From: UMGS172 sp045587185
GTDB taxonomy: Bacteria; Bacillota; Clostridia; Oscillospirales; Acutalibacteraceae
Assembly: GCA_045587185.1 (NCBI GenBank)
Contig: JAZNBS010000051.1
Span: 1 to 31,129 of the forward strand
Direction: 5' to 3'
DNA length: 31,129 nt
Every line of letters begins with the position of its first letter. Position 1 is the stretch's first letter. The notes below the pieces were generated by a model, which searched no databases, was not told the origin of the DNA, and was given only the letters and a program-made list of their open reading frames with translations. Shown here piece by piece: positions 22,215-31,057 of this stretch. The translations under genes were made by a program, and so were the position numbers.

Positions 22215-24845
22215 TTATTCTTCTGCGGTTTGCGTGGAATCAGGTGCGGTGCCGTTTTCGGCATTATTGTCATCAGTGTCACCGTCATCGGTATCAGCAT
22301 CGTCGGGCGCACCGACATCACCTGCATCGGCATCGGCGGCCTCAGGATGGTCGGTAACCTCATCATTATCATGGGTTGCGGTGGCAATGGACAAAATCTT
22401 CTCACCAATTTCCGATTTAACCCTCATAACTCTTACGCCCTTGGCAGGACGGTTGAATCGGCTGATTTCCTCAACGGGAACACGGATAATGATACCTGTT
22501 GAAGTTATCATTATGATATCTTCCTCGTTATCAACCGCGATAATCTCGGCAACATCGCCGTATTTTGCAACACGGTAGTTGGTGATACCCTTACCGCCTC
22601 TGGTCTGGGTACGGTAATCATCAAAACTTGAGATTCGGCCGTAACCCGTTTCGGTAACGGTGAGTATCTCCTTGCCCTCTTTGACAACCAACATTCCGAC
22701 AACCTCGTCACCCTCACGCAGACGGATGGCGCGGACACCGCGGGCAGTTCGGCCCATTTCACGTGCATCATTTTCATTGAAACGGATGGAGTAACCCTTT
22801 TTGGTCGCAACCATAAGTTCCTCGTCACCGCAGGTTCGGCAAACGTATGCCAACTCGTCATCCTCGTCAATGTTGATGGCTATAATACCTGTCTTACGGA
22901 CGTTCTTGAATGCCTCGATAGAGGTACGTTTTACGGTGCCCTTCTTGGTAATCATACATACATAGAACGGGTTGTCAAGGTCAATTTTATTATCAAGCGG
23001 GAGAATGTTAATAATTTTTTCCTCGGGCATAAGCGGTAGGATATTGACAATGTTCATACCCTTTGAAGTTCTGCTTCCCTCGGGGATTTCATAAGCCTTT
23101 ATACGGTACAAACGTCCAAGATTAGAGAACATCAAAATAAAATCGTGAGAGGAACAGGTGAACATATTCTCCACAATATCACCCTCACGGGTTGCCATAC
23201 CTGTAATACCCTTTCCGCCTCGGTGCTGAGTTGAATAGGTATCAGACGGCAGACGTTTGATATAACCTTCTACCGTCTTGGTGAGGATGCACTCCTCCTC
23301 AGGTATGAGGTCTTCGATATCAACCTCACCCGAAACAGCGGTAATCTCTGTACGGCGTTCGTCAGAATATTTATCGCGAAGATTGAGTGCCTCGGTCTTG
23401 ACAATATCAAGAATTCTTGCCTGAGAAGCCAAAATTTCCTGACACTCCTTGATAAATGCCAATTTTTCGGCCAACTCTTCCTCAATCTTTTGCTTTTCCA
23501 TACCCGCCAATTTACCCAACTGCATCTGAACGATAGCGGTGGTCTGAATATCATCAAGACCAAAACGCTCAGACAAACGCTCTTTGGATTCAGGTATGGT
23601 TTTTGAACTGCGGATAATGTTGATGACTTCGTCAATAAAGTCAAGAGCAATTTTAAGACCTTCCAGAATATGTGCCCTTTCCTGAGCCTTTTTCATATCA
23701 TAGGCTGTACGTCGGCGGATGATATCACACTGGAAGTCGATATTATTCTGCAACATTTCCTTCAAGGTGAGAATTTGTGGTTTGCCGTTGACAATAGCCA
23801 ACAAAATTGCACCAAACGTTGTTTGCAATGCCGTGTAAGAATAAATTTTATTCAAAACAACCTGTGCGTTGGCGTCCTTTTTAATATCAACAACAATTCT
23901 GATACCGCCGTCACGGGCAGAAGAATAGTCAACAACATCTTCAATTCCCTCAATTTTTTTATCGGCAGCAAGGTCATAAATATGCTTGACAAGGTCCTTT
24001 TTTCTGACCTTGTAAGGAATTTCGGTTATAACGATACGGTATTTTCCGTTGCTTGTTTCCTCAATTTCAGCCTTACCGCGAACAGTTATTTTTCCGCGAC
24101 CCGTGGCATATGCGGCACGGATTCCTGCATGACCCATAATAATACCGCCTGTGGGGAAGTCGGGTCCCTTGATATACTCGCAGATATCCTGTAGAGTTGC
24201 CTCGGGGTTATCTATAAGACAACACATACCGTCTATAATTTCACCCAAATTGTGGGGCGGAATTTCGGTTGCCATACCGACAGCAATACCTGATGAACCG
24301 TTGACCAACAACTGCGGGAAACGGACGGGCAAAACCTCAGGTTCCTGAAGTCGGTCATCGTAGTTGGGAACGAAATTGACGGTTTCTTTGTCAATATCGT
24401 CCATCATATGGTGCGACAGACGGTTCATTTTAGACTCGGTGTATCGGTAAGCAGCGGCAGGATAACCGTCTATATTACCGAAGTTACCGTGACCGTCAAT
24501 CAAAGGATAACGCAAGGAGAAATCCTGTGCCATACGAACCATTGCATCATAAACAGAAGAATCGCCGTGGGGATGATAACGTCCCAAAACGGCACCAACG
24601 GTATCGGCGCATTTACGGTAAGCCTTTTCGGGCGAAAGACCGTTTTCATACATTGTGTATAGAATTCTTCTGTGAACGGGTTTCAAGCCGTCACGCACGT
24701 CGGGAAGAGCGCGGCCCACAAGAACCGACATGGCGTACTGAAGCATACTCGCCTTTACTTCATCGCAAATTTCAACCGGCACAATGTTGGTTGCTTCGGA
24801 TTCGGGCCAAGGTCTTTCTTCGGGTTTATTATGTTTTTTAGCCAT
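22215..24845 (-). CDS. gyrA: DNA gyrase subunit A
   Basis: The 876-residue breakage-reunion and DNA-wrapping subunit. The catalytic tyrosine is Tyr135 (A-Y-R-Y-T-E). The quinolone-resistance region H-P-H-G-D-S-S-V-Y-D has Ser96 and Asp100, equivalent to E. coli S83 and D87, in the susceptible state. The GyrA box is Q-H-R-G-G-K-G, with a related Q-T-R-G-G-K-G further on in the beta-pinwheel. The last 51 residues are an acidic tail with 20 Asp/Glu and no Lys/Arg, longer than in most clostridial gyrases. AAGGGGAG precedes ATG 24845. It follows gyrB by 17 bases, so the two subunits are surely cotranscribed. Confidence 0.98.
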   Translation of the reverse strand: MAKKHNKPEERPWPESEATNIVPVEICDEVKASMLQYAMSVLVGRALPDVRDGLKPVHRRILYTMYENGLSPEKAYRKCADTVGAVLGRYHPHGDSSVYDAMVRMAQDFSLRYPLIDGHGNFGNIDGYPAAAYRYTESKMNRLSHHMMDDIDKETVNFVPNYDDRLQEPEVLPVRFPQLLVNGSSGIAVGMATEIPPHNLGEIIDGMCCLIDNPEATLQDICEYIKGPDFPTGGIIMGHAGIRAAYATGRGKITVRGKAEIEETSNGKYRIVITEIPYKVRKKDLVKHIYDLAADKKIEGIEDVVDYSSARDGGIRIVVDIKKDANAQVVLNKIYSYTALQTTFGAILLAIVNGKPQILTLKEMLQNNIDFQCDIIRRRTAYDMKKAQERAHILEGLKIALDFIDEVINIIRSSKTIPESKERLSERFGLDDIQTTAIVQMQLGKLAGMEKQKIEEELAEKLAFIKECQEILASQARILDIVKTEALNLRDKYSDERRTEITAVSGEVDIEDLIPEEECILTKTVEGYIKRLPSDTYSTQHRGGKGITGMATREGDIVENMFTCSSHDFILMFSNLGRLYRIKAYEIPEGSRTSKGMNIVNILPLMPEEKIINILPLDNKIDLDNPFYVCMITKKGTVKRTSIEAFKNVRKTGIIAINIDEDDELAYVCRTCGDEELMVATKKGYSIRFNENDAREMGRTARGVRAIRLREGDEVVGMLVVKEGKEILTVTETGYGRISSFDDYRTQTRGGKGITNYRVAKYGDVAEIIAVDNEEDIIMITSTGIIIRVPVEEISRFNRPAKGVRVMRVKSEIGEKILSIATATHDNDEVTDHPEAADADAGDVGAPDDADTDDGDTDDNNAENGTAPDSTQTAEE

Positions 24846-24862
24846 TTTTATCTCCCCTTTCC

Positions 24863-26803
24863 TTAAATATCAAGATCGGTTGCAAACTGTGCGTTTTCTT
24901 CAATAAACTGACGGCGGGGTTCAACCTCATCACCCATCAGAATGGAGAATGTTCGGTCTGCAAGTTCGGCATCGGCCATCGTTACCCTGAGCATTGTGCG
25001 GCGCTCGGGGTCAAGCGTGGTTTCCCACAACTGGTCGGGGTCCATTTCACCAAGACCTTTATATCGCTGAACATCGGCCTGTCCACCCAAACGCTCAATA
25101 TATTCTGCCTTTTCCTCATCGGTGAAAGCGTCAAAATGCTGTTTGCCTTTTGAAATTCTGAACAACGGGGGTTGTGCCAGATAAACGTGACCTGTTTCAA
25201 TAAGTTCGGGCATATATCTGAAGAAGAAAGTCAGCAAAAGTGTTCTGATATGGCTACCGTCAACGTCGGCATCAGCCATAATTACAATTTTATCATAACG
25301 CAGTTTTTCAATATTGAAATTGTCACCGATACCCGTTCCTAAAGCAATGATAACGGGGGTGAGTTTATCGTTTCCGTAAACCTTATCGTCACGGGCCTTT
25401 TCAACGTTGAGCATTTTACCCCACAAGGGCAAAATTGCCTGATATGTGGAGTTTCTTCCCTCAACTGCGGAACCGCCGGCAGAATCACCCTCGACGATGT
25501 AAAGTTCTGTTTTGGTAGCATCAGTTGAAATACAGTCGGTCAATTTTTCGGGCATACGGGTCTTACCGCCTGAAATTCCCGATTTTTTGAGCGATGCTTC
25601 CAATGCGGCCTGTGCCGCCTCACGCGCATTTGAATAAGCAATGATTTTATCTATTATCTTCTTGGACTCGGCAGGGTTTTCCTCAAGGAAACGGTAAAGT
25701 TTTTCATTTACCATTTCTCTAACAACCTTACCGATTGAAGTGTTACCCAATTTTGCTTTGGTCTGGCTTTCAAACTGTGCATCAGAAAGTTTTACCGAAA
25801 CGACAGCAACCAAACCCTCGCAAATATCATCACCCTTAAGACGCTTATTGCCTTCTTTAAGGTGCTTAAAATCAAAAGCATATTTATTTACGGTATTCGC
25901 AAGTGCCTGTTTGAATCCCTGTTCGTGGGTACCGCCGTCAACAGTATAAAGTGTGTTGGCAAACGACATTATCTTAGAATCCTTGGTTGACCACACCATT
26001 GCAATCTCAGCGGTCTGGTCATTAACCTCGGTATTAAGATAAATTACCTCTTTATTAAGGCTTTCGCCTTTGGTTCCTTCAAGTAAAAACTCTACATAAG
26101 AACGGATACCGCCCTCATAATGGAACTCATCGGTACGAAGTTCAAAACCGTCTGTACGTTTATCAGTAAGAACAATTCTTACGCCTGCATTCAGAAAAGC
26201 CTGCTCTCTTAAACGTTTTTCAAGTATTTCATAATCATAAGTTGTGGTATCGGTAAAAATGTTGGGGTCAGGTTTAAATGTGACGGTGGTACCTGTTTCG
26301 TTTGTTTCACCGATAATTGTCAAATCAGTGGCAATATTACCCTTTTCATAACGCTGATGGTAAATATTTTTACCGTCCTTAACCTCAACCTCAAGCCAAG
26401 AAGACAAAGCATTAACGACCGAAGCACCGACGCCGTGCAGACCGCCCGAAACTTTATATCCGCTTCCGCCGAACTTACCGCCTGCGTGCAGTATTGTAAA
26501 TACTACCGTAACGGTGGGAATTCCTTTTTGCGGATTTATACCAACGGGTATACCTCGGCCGTTATCGGTAACGCGGATAATCCCGTCATCAAGAATATCA
26601 ACGGTTATTTTGTCGCAATATCCTGCTAATGCTTCGTCAATAGAGTTATCGACTATTTCATAAACAAGATGGTGCAGACCGCGTTCACCGGTTGAACCGA
26701 TATACATACCGGGTCTTTTTCTGACCGCCTCAAGTCCCTCGAGTACCTGTATTGAACTTTCGTCATAATTGTCGGTAACAGGTTTTTTGATGTCGTTACT
26801 CAT
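24863..26803 (-). CDS. gyrB: DNA gyrase subunit B
   Basis: The 646-residue ATPase subunit. The GHKL ATP site is present: Glu49 and Asn53 (Y-E-I-V-D-N-S-I-D-E-A), G-R-G-I-P-V-G, and G-G-L-H-G-V-G-A-S-V-V-N. The TOPRIM domain has V-E-G-D-S-A-G-G-S-A and D-A-D-V-D-G-S-H-I-R-T. Length and signatures fit GyrB rather than ParE, as does its position before gyrA at the origin. AAGGAG precedes ATG 26803. It starts 30 bases after remB, so it may belong to the dnaN-recF unit. Confidence 0.98.
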   Translation of the reverse strand: MSNDIKKPVTDNYDESSIQVLEGLEAVRKRPGMYIGSTGERGLHHLVYEIVDNSIDEALAGYCDKITVDILDDGIIRVTDNGRGIPVGINPQKGIPTVTVVFTILHAGGKFGGSGYKVSGGLHGVGASVVNALSSWLEVEVKDGKNIYHQRYEKGNIATDLTIIGETNETGTTVTFKPDPNIFTDTTTYDYEILEKRLREQAFLNAGVRIVLTDKRTDGFELRTDEFHYEGGIRSYVEFLLEGTKGESLNKEVIYLNTEVNDQTAEIAMVWSTKDSKIMSFANTLYTVDGGTHEQGFKQALANTVNKYAFDFKHLKEGNKRLKGDDICEGLVAVVSVKLSDAQFESQTKAKLGNTSIGKVVREMVNEKLYRFLEENPAESKKIIDKIIAYSNAREAAQAALEASLKKSGISGGKTRMPEKLTDCISTDATKTELYIVEGDSAGGSAVEGRNSTYQAILPLWGKMLNVEKARDDKVYGNDKLTPVIIALGTGIGDNFNIEKLRYDKIVIMADADVDGSHIRTLLLTFFFRYMPELIETGHVYLAQPPLFRISKGKQHFDAFTDEEKAEYIERLGGQADVQRYKGLGEMDPDQLWETTLDPERRTMLRVTMADAELADRTFSILMGDEVEPRRQFIEENAQFATDLDI

Positions 26804-26833
26804 TTTTTTCTCCTTTATAAGAAGTTTATTATT

Positions 26834-27097
26834 TTAAATTATAAATTTATTTGAAACTGCTCTTTTTTGCAAAGTTGCAGGGGATATTTGTGAAATATAA
26901 ACCTTTAAAGTTCCGTTTTCATTGCAGACAACAAATGATTTTGGCAGTTCAAACGAAACATTTATGACATTACCACTTTTTTCAGAAATTCTTAAAAATT
27001 CTCTTGTAGGTTTTGAAACGGTTGATGTATCCATATCAAAAATTCCAAGGATATCAGCCGTTCTGACAACTGTTTCCTGACCTAAGTGCAGATACAT
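26834..27097 (-). CDS. remB: RemB-like (DUF370, YaaB) regulatory protein
   Basis: An 87-residue protein with the family opening MYLHLGQETVVRTADILGIFDMDTST and a basic, hydrophobic remainder. In Bacillus the yaaB/remB gene sits between recF and gyrB, exactly as here, and the paralogue RemA is a DNA-binding activator of matrix genes; RemB's own role is less clear. The ATG is preceded by AAGGTG inside the recF 3' end, five bases after its stop. The C-terminus (QKRAVSNKFII) is not conserved as far as I can tell. Confidence 0.85.
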   Translation of the reverse strand: MYLHLGQETVVRTADILGIFDMDTSTVSKPTREFLRISEKSGNVINVSFELPKSFVVCNENGTLKVYISQISPATLQKRAVSNKFII

Positions 27098-27101
27098 AAC
27101 A

Positions 27102-28181
27102 TCACCTTTTCATTTTTAATGTTCCGTTTTCTATTTCGAAAATTTTTCCACTTTCCAAGGCTTTTGTGTTTGCAATATCACAACAGGTGATAAAAACCTG
27201 CCAACCTTTTATATGATTTAAAATATAATTTTGACGTGAAATATCAAGTTCGCTCATAACATCATCAAGTAATGCTACGGGCGTTTTACCTGTTATTTTT
27301 GAAATAACTGCCGATTCACTGAGTTTCAAAGCCAGCGTCGCCGACCTCTTTTGACCTTGTGAGCCAAACGACCTTGCAGATATTCCGTTTATTTTTATAA
27401 TAAGGTCGTCGCGGTGAGGTCCTATTGAGGTTGAAAGCGTCTGCATATCCTCAACTCGGCTTTTTTTAAGATTTTGAAGATATTCTTTTTTATCCTCACC
27501 TGTTGCTGTTTCATATTCGGCAGAAATTTTTTCTTTTCCGTCTGAAATACCTTCATAAATTTCAGGTAAAAATTCATTCAGATTTTCAATAAAATTTTTT
27601 CTGTAACCAATAATTTCAGAACCGCATAAAGCCAATTCTTTTTCAAAATCTTCAATAAATTCTTCCATATTTGGATTGAATTTAAGATTTTTAAGAATTG
27701 AATTTCTCTGTTCAAGTGCTTTTAAATATCGCCTTGAAATACTTAAATATTTCGGATACAACTGACAAAGACAAGTGTCCATAAATTTTCTTCTGAAAAC
27801 AGGTCCGTCTTTTATAATATTCAGGTCATTTGGTGAAAAAACGATTGCATAAATTTTACCTGCAATAGCCGAAGCATTTCCTTTTTCAACGCCATTTAAA
27901 ACTGCAGTTCTTCCTTTTTCAATATTTATCAAACATTCCTGTTCACGTCCGTCATCAAAAAATTCTAAATAGACGGATGATTTTGTGTTTTCAAATTTTA
28001 CAAGTTCACTGTCTTTCGAGCCTCTAAAACTTTTTGCACCTGTAAAAAGCCACAAGGCCTCCAAAATATTGGTTTTTCCTTGAGCATTCTGCCCGTAAAT
28101 TACATTCATTCCACTGTCAAATTCAAAAATTTCTTCACTGAAATTTCTAAAATTTTTAAGTGATAATTTTTTAAATATCAT
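27102..28181 (-). CDS. recF: DNA repair and recombination protein RecF
   Basis: A 359-residue SMC-like ATPase that loads RecA at single-strand gaps with RecO and RecR. Walker A is G-Q-N-A-Q-G-K-T (30-37), the ABC signature lies in S-F-G-S-Q-G-Q-K-R-S, and Walker B is V-A-L-L-D-D-V-M-S-E-L-D. The start overlaps the yaaA stop as TAATG. Codon use is strongly A/T-ending compared with genes left of gyrB. Confidence 0.97.
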   Translation of the reverse strand: MIFKKLSLKNFRNFSEEIFEFDSGMNVIYGQNAQGKTNILEALWLFTGAKSFRGSKDSELVKFENTKSSVYLEFFDDGREQECLINIEKGRTAVLNGVEKGNASAIAGKIYAIVFSPNDLNIIKDGPVFRRKFMDTCLCQLYPKYLSISRRYLKALEQRNSILKNLKFNPNMEEFIEDFEKELALCGSEIIGYRKNFIENLNEFLPEIYEGISDGKEKISAEYETATGEDKKEYLQNLKKSRVEDMQTLSTSIGPHRDDLIIKINGISARSFGSQGQKRSATLALKLSESAVISKITGKTPVALLDDVMSELDISRQNYILNHIKGWQVFITCCDIANTKALESGKIFEIENGTLKMKR

Positions 28182-28390
28182 TATTTTATAACCTTAACGG
28201 ATTGGCCGTTAAAACTTACAACCTCTCCTCCGCGAAGTTTTTTTCCTCTCATCAGACAAACTTCACCGTCAACCGTTACCAATCCGTCCTGAATGACGGC
28301 TTTAGCCATTCCGCCTGTGCCAAGCAAACCCGCAAATTTCAAAAGGTCATCAAGTTTAATATAATCGGTATAAATCTTAATTTCTTCCAT
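28181..28390 (-). CDS. yaaA: S4-domain RNA-binding protein YaaA
   Basis: A 69-residue S4-fold protein: KLDDLLKFAGLLGTGGMAKAVIQDGLVTVDGEV carries the S4 motif. In B. subtilis the equivalent small gene lies between dnaN and recF and its product has been linked to 50S assembly (RlbA). Both ends overlap neighbours as TAATG, an extreme case of translational coupling. Confidence 0.93.
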   Translation of the reverse strand: MEEIKIYTDYIKLDDLLKFAGLLGTGGMAKAVIQDGLVTVDGEVCLMRGKKLRGGEVVSFNGQSVKVIK

Positions 28391-29496
28391 TATTCTGCCT
28401 TCAATCTCATGGGCATTACCATGTAAATAAAATCTTCACCGTTGGTAGGCAAAATAATTACGGATGAGAAAGAACCGTTGAAATTTACAAAAACTTCCTC
28501 ACACTCGCAAGCCTTTAATGCATCCAGCAAAAATCTGTTGTTGATACCGATTTCAAATTGCTCACCTGTGACTTCTGTTTTATAAGAATCTGTTGCGCGT
28601 CCCAATGCAGTTGCGCAAGAAAATATAATTTCATCAGAATCTATTTTACATCTCATTGGTGTTTTAAGTTGGTCGGTAATTATAAGAGAAATTCTTTCAA
28701 TAGTTGAAGTTATTTCTTTAGTATTTACCTTAACGGTTGTTGAAAATGAAGAAGGCATAATCTTCTTATAATCAATGAATTCTCCTTCTATTTTACGTGA
28801 AACAATAGAATAACCGTCTATACACATTGCAACATGACGTCGACCCACGAAAAATTCAAGGTTCTCTTCATCTTCTTTAATTATTTTAACAGCCTCACCG
28901 ATGGTTTTTGCAGAAATAACAAAACTCATCTTTTTGCCTATGTTAAGCATTTGTTTTCTTACAGCCAGTCTGAAACCGTCAACACCGACAATTTTCACAC
29001 TGTCTTCATCAATATCAAACAGAAGACCTGTTAATACAGGTTTCTGTGCATCTGCCTGAGCAGTTGCAAAAATGGTCTGCCTAACCATATCCTTTAATAC
29101 CTCACACGGGAATATCAATCTTTCACAGTCATCAACCGTGGGCATCTCTGGAAAATCGGATGCAGGCATTCCCATAATATCAAACATCGTAGATCCGCTT
29201 TTGATTTTACAAACCAAACGGTCATTAACTTCAAATGAAACGGTTTCACCGTTCATACTTCTTAAAATATCACCAAGAAGTTTTGCTTTAAAAACAATAC
29301 TTCCCTCTTCTGCACAGGAGATATCAATAGTTTTGGTCATACCGATTTCAAGATTATATGCCTTCATTTCAAGACCGTTTTGAGTTGCTGTCATATGAAT
29401 TCCTTCAAGAACAGGAAATGTCGCTTTGGTTGCAACTGCGCGGGACAGATTCATAACTGCTTCGCATAATTTTTCACGGTTTACTAAAAATCTCAT
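28390..29496 (-). CDS. dnaN: DNA polymerase III beta subunit (sliding clamp)
   Basis: A 368-residue clamp with the three-fold repeated topology; MRFLVNREKLCEAVMNLSRAVATKATFPVLEGI opens it and the C-terminus VIILPTNGEDFIYMVMPMRL matches the clamp end that binds partner proteins. The ring tethers Pol III and other enzymes to DNA; the holB product in this window helps load it. GGGGGA precedes ATG 29496. Its leader contains the origin region, as in Bacillus. Confidence 0.98.
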   Translation of the reverse strand: MRFLVNREKLCEAVMNLSRAVATKATFPVLEGIHMTATQNGLEMKAYNLEIGMTKTIDISCAEEGSIVFKAKLLGDILRSMNGETVSFEVNDRLVCKIKSGSTMFDIMGMPASDFPEMPTVDDCERLIFPCEVLKDMVRQTIFATAQADAQKPVLTGLLFDIDEDSVKIVGVDGFRLAVRKQMLNIGKKMSFVISAKTIGEAVKIIKEDEENLEFFVGRRHVAMCIDGYSIVSRKIEGEFIDYKKIMPSSFSTTVKVNTKEITSTIERISLIITDQLKTPMRCKIDSDEIIFSCATALGRATDSYKTEVTGEQFEIGINNRFLLDALKACECEEVFVNFNGSFSSVIILPTNGEDFIYMVMPMRLKAE

Positions 29497-29533
29497 TTTA
29501 AAAAATTCCCCCGATATATTTATTATTAAAAAA

Positions 29534-29548
29534 TAGTAGTAGTAGTAG
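29534..29548 (+). repeat. DnaA-trio element, (TAG)5
   Basis: Five uninterrupted TAG triplets on the plus strand, preceded by an AT-rich stretch and followed by GTGCTGTG and then DnaA boxes. Known DnaA-trios are TAG/TAA triplets that bind DnaA on the single strand and open the origin; polarity and order match here. Five identical TAG copies are unusually regular. Confidence 0.8.
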
Positions 29549-29560
29549 GTGCTGTGATTT

Positions 29561-29643
29561 TGTTAATAACCCTTAAAAACCTTTATATGATGCATAATTT
29601 TATTTATTTTTCTATCCACACGTTATCAATACTTTGTTAATAA
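29561..29643. promoter_or_regulatory. Weak DnaA-box-like cluster next to the trio
   Basis: CTATCCACA (29612-29620) has one mismatch to TTATCCACA. TTATCAATA (29623-29631) and two copies of TGTTAATAA (29561-29569 and 29635-29643, minus-strand TTATTAACA) have two mismatches each. The copy at 29561 is nearest the trio, 12 bases away. Confidence 0.6.
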
Positions 29644-29673
29644 AATTCGTAAGATATTTATTTTTAAAAATAT

Positions 29674-29682
29674 TGTGGATAA
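29674..29682 (-). promoter_or_regulatory. Perfect DnaA box
   Basis: TGTGGATAA on the plus strand, that is TTATCCACA on the minus strand, the exact consensus DnaA binding site. Confidence 0.92.
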
Positions 29683-29705
29683 CATGTTGTTAATTAGTGT
29701 TGAAA

Positions 29706-29714
29706 TGTGGAAAA
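29706..29714 (-). promoter_or_regulatory. DnaA box with one mismatch
   Basis: TGTGGAAAA on the plus strand, TTTTCCACA on the minus strand, same orientation as the perfect box 32 bases away (three helical turns). Confidence 0.75.
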
Positions 29715-29749
29715 CTTTATATATTTATGTAAACTAAGGTAACCTAAAT

Positions 29750-31057
29750 TTAGGAGTTTACATTTTTGATTATATCTTCAACAATTCTTCTCTCAGCATC
29801 GTTTGATTTAAGTTCTTCCTCAATTTTATCCACTGCATATATAACGGTTGAATGGTCTCGATTAAATTTATTACCGATATCGGTTGTTGACATTTCTTTC
29901 AAAACCTTACTGATAATATACATTGATATCTGACGGGCATGTGCGACATCCGACCTCTTTCTGCGAGAATAAATATCATCGCTTGTGACGTTATAGGTTC
30001 TTGAAACTTCATCAACAATTCTTTCAACCGTTACAGGTTCAGGTAATGTTTCACTAACAACATCGCGAATATAACGTTGAACCATTGGCAGTGTCAAAGT
30101 TTCAGGATGAACCTTTGCATAATTGTGAAGTTTTTTAATAATTCCTTCAAGTTGACGGATATTACTTTTTATCTGTTCAGCAATGTAATAAAAAATATCG
30201 TCATTTATTTCGATTCCTAATTGGTCGGCTTTGTTTTTCAAAATACTGACTCTGGTTTCAAAATCAGGCGGTTGAATATCAACCATCATTCCGCTTTCAA
30301 AACGTCCTCTGATACGTTCCTCAAGCGTTTTAATTTCTTTTGGAGGACGGTCCGAAGTTACGACAATTTGTTTTTCAGGAAAAAGTGCATTGAATGTGTT
30401 AAAAAATTCTTCCTGAACACGGTCTTTTCCAGCAATAAAGTGAATATCATCAATTAAGAGAACATCAACCGATCTGAAACGTTCGTGGAAAAGGTCGGTC
30501 GTTTGGTCGCGGAAAGCAATAAACAGTTCGTTTGCAAACTGCTCGCCTCTGATAAATAATATCTTCTTTTCGGGAAAATTCTTGGTTACACTGTTTTGAA
30601 TTGCTTTCATAAGATGTGTTTTACCAACGCCCGAATTTCCATAAATAACCAGAGGATTGTAGTTATTAAAAAACGGTTTTTTGGCAACTGCAACTGCTGA
30701 AGCGTGCGCCATATCGTTTGACGGACCGACAACAAAATTTTCAAAAGTGTATCCATCATCTGGCGACACGGTTTTTTCTTCCCTTTTCTCACCCTCTTCA
30801 GAGCGGACTATTATTTCAACAGTCATTGGCAATCCTGAGACCTTTTCACAGGTTTTTTCAAGAATTTTTTTATAATAACCATCAACTGTTTTCTTTTTAT
30901 ATTCATTTTTTGCGACAAGAGTTAAAATACCGTCATCGGTCGAAATCGGCACAAGGTCAACAATCCATGCATCAAGACCGACTTCCGAAATACTTTCATT
31001 AACTCGGCAGTCTTCACAAATTTTTTCCCATAATTCATTTATTGAGTTAATAGCCAT
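29750..31057 (-). CDS. dnaA: Chromosomal replication initiator DnaA
   Basis: A 435-residue AAA+ initiator. Domain I (about 1-85) binds helicase-loading partners, domain II is a short linker, domain III has Walker A G-N-S-G-V-G-K-T (140-147) and Walker B V-L-L-I-D-D-I-H (199-206), and domain IV carries the DnaA-box helix-turn-helix with R-D-H-S-T-V-I-Y-A-V. I chose ATG 31057 (MAINSINELW) because AAGGGAAG lies six bases before it; the in-frame ATG at 31084 would precede that site. The protein binds the boxes in the adjacent origin region. Its promoter lies at or beyond the right edge. Confidence 0.98.
   Translation of the reverse strand: MAINSINELWEKICEDCRVNESISEVGLDAWIVDLVPISTDDGILTLVAKNEYKKKTVDGYYKKILEKTCEKVSGLPMTVEIIVRSEEGEKREEKTVSPDDGYTFENFVVGPSNDMAHASAVAVAKKPFFNNYNPLVIYGNSGVGKTHLMKAIQNSVTKNFPEKKILFIRGEQFANELFIAFRDQTTDLFHERFRSVDVLLIDDIHFIAGKDRVQEEFFNTFNALFPEKQIVVTSDRPPKEIKTLEERIRGRFESGMMVDIQPPDFETRVSILKNKADQLGIEINDDIFYYIAEQIKSNIRQLEGIIKKLHNYAKVHPETLTLPMVQRYIRDVVSETLPEPVTVERIVDEVSRTYNVTSDDIYSRRKRSDVAHARQISMYIISKVLKEMSTTDIGNKFNRDHSTVIYAVDKIEEELKSNDAERRIVEDIIKNVNS

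Larger units (their letters stand above)
29497..29749. other. Probable oriC: dnaA-dnaN intergenic region
   Basis: 253 bases, very AT-rich, with one perfect and two one-mismatch DnaA boxes, three weaker ones, a five-unit TAG repeat, and an adjacent AT-rich tract next to dnaN. The order from dnaA to dnaN (boxes, short GC-richer gap, TAG trios, AT-rich stretch) is that of the B. subtilis unwinding region. A second box cluster upstream of dnaA would be expected and would lie beyond the right edge. Confidence 0.85.

Noticed and set aside
22234..22578. Ser/Ala-rich plus-strand ORF opposite the gyrA 3' end
   Set aside because: It is the mirror of the acidic GyrA tail and pinwheel coding; no ribosome site and biased low-complexity content.
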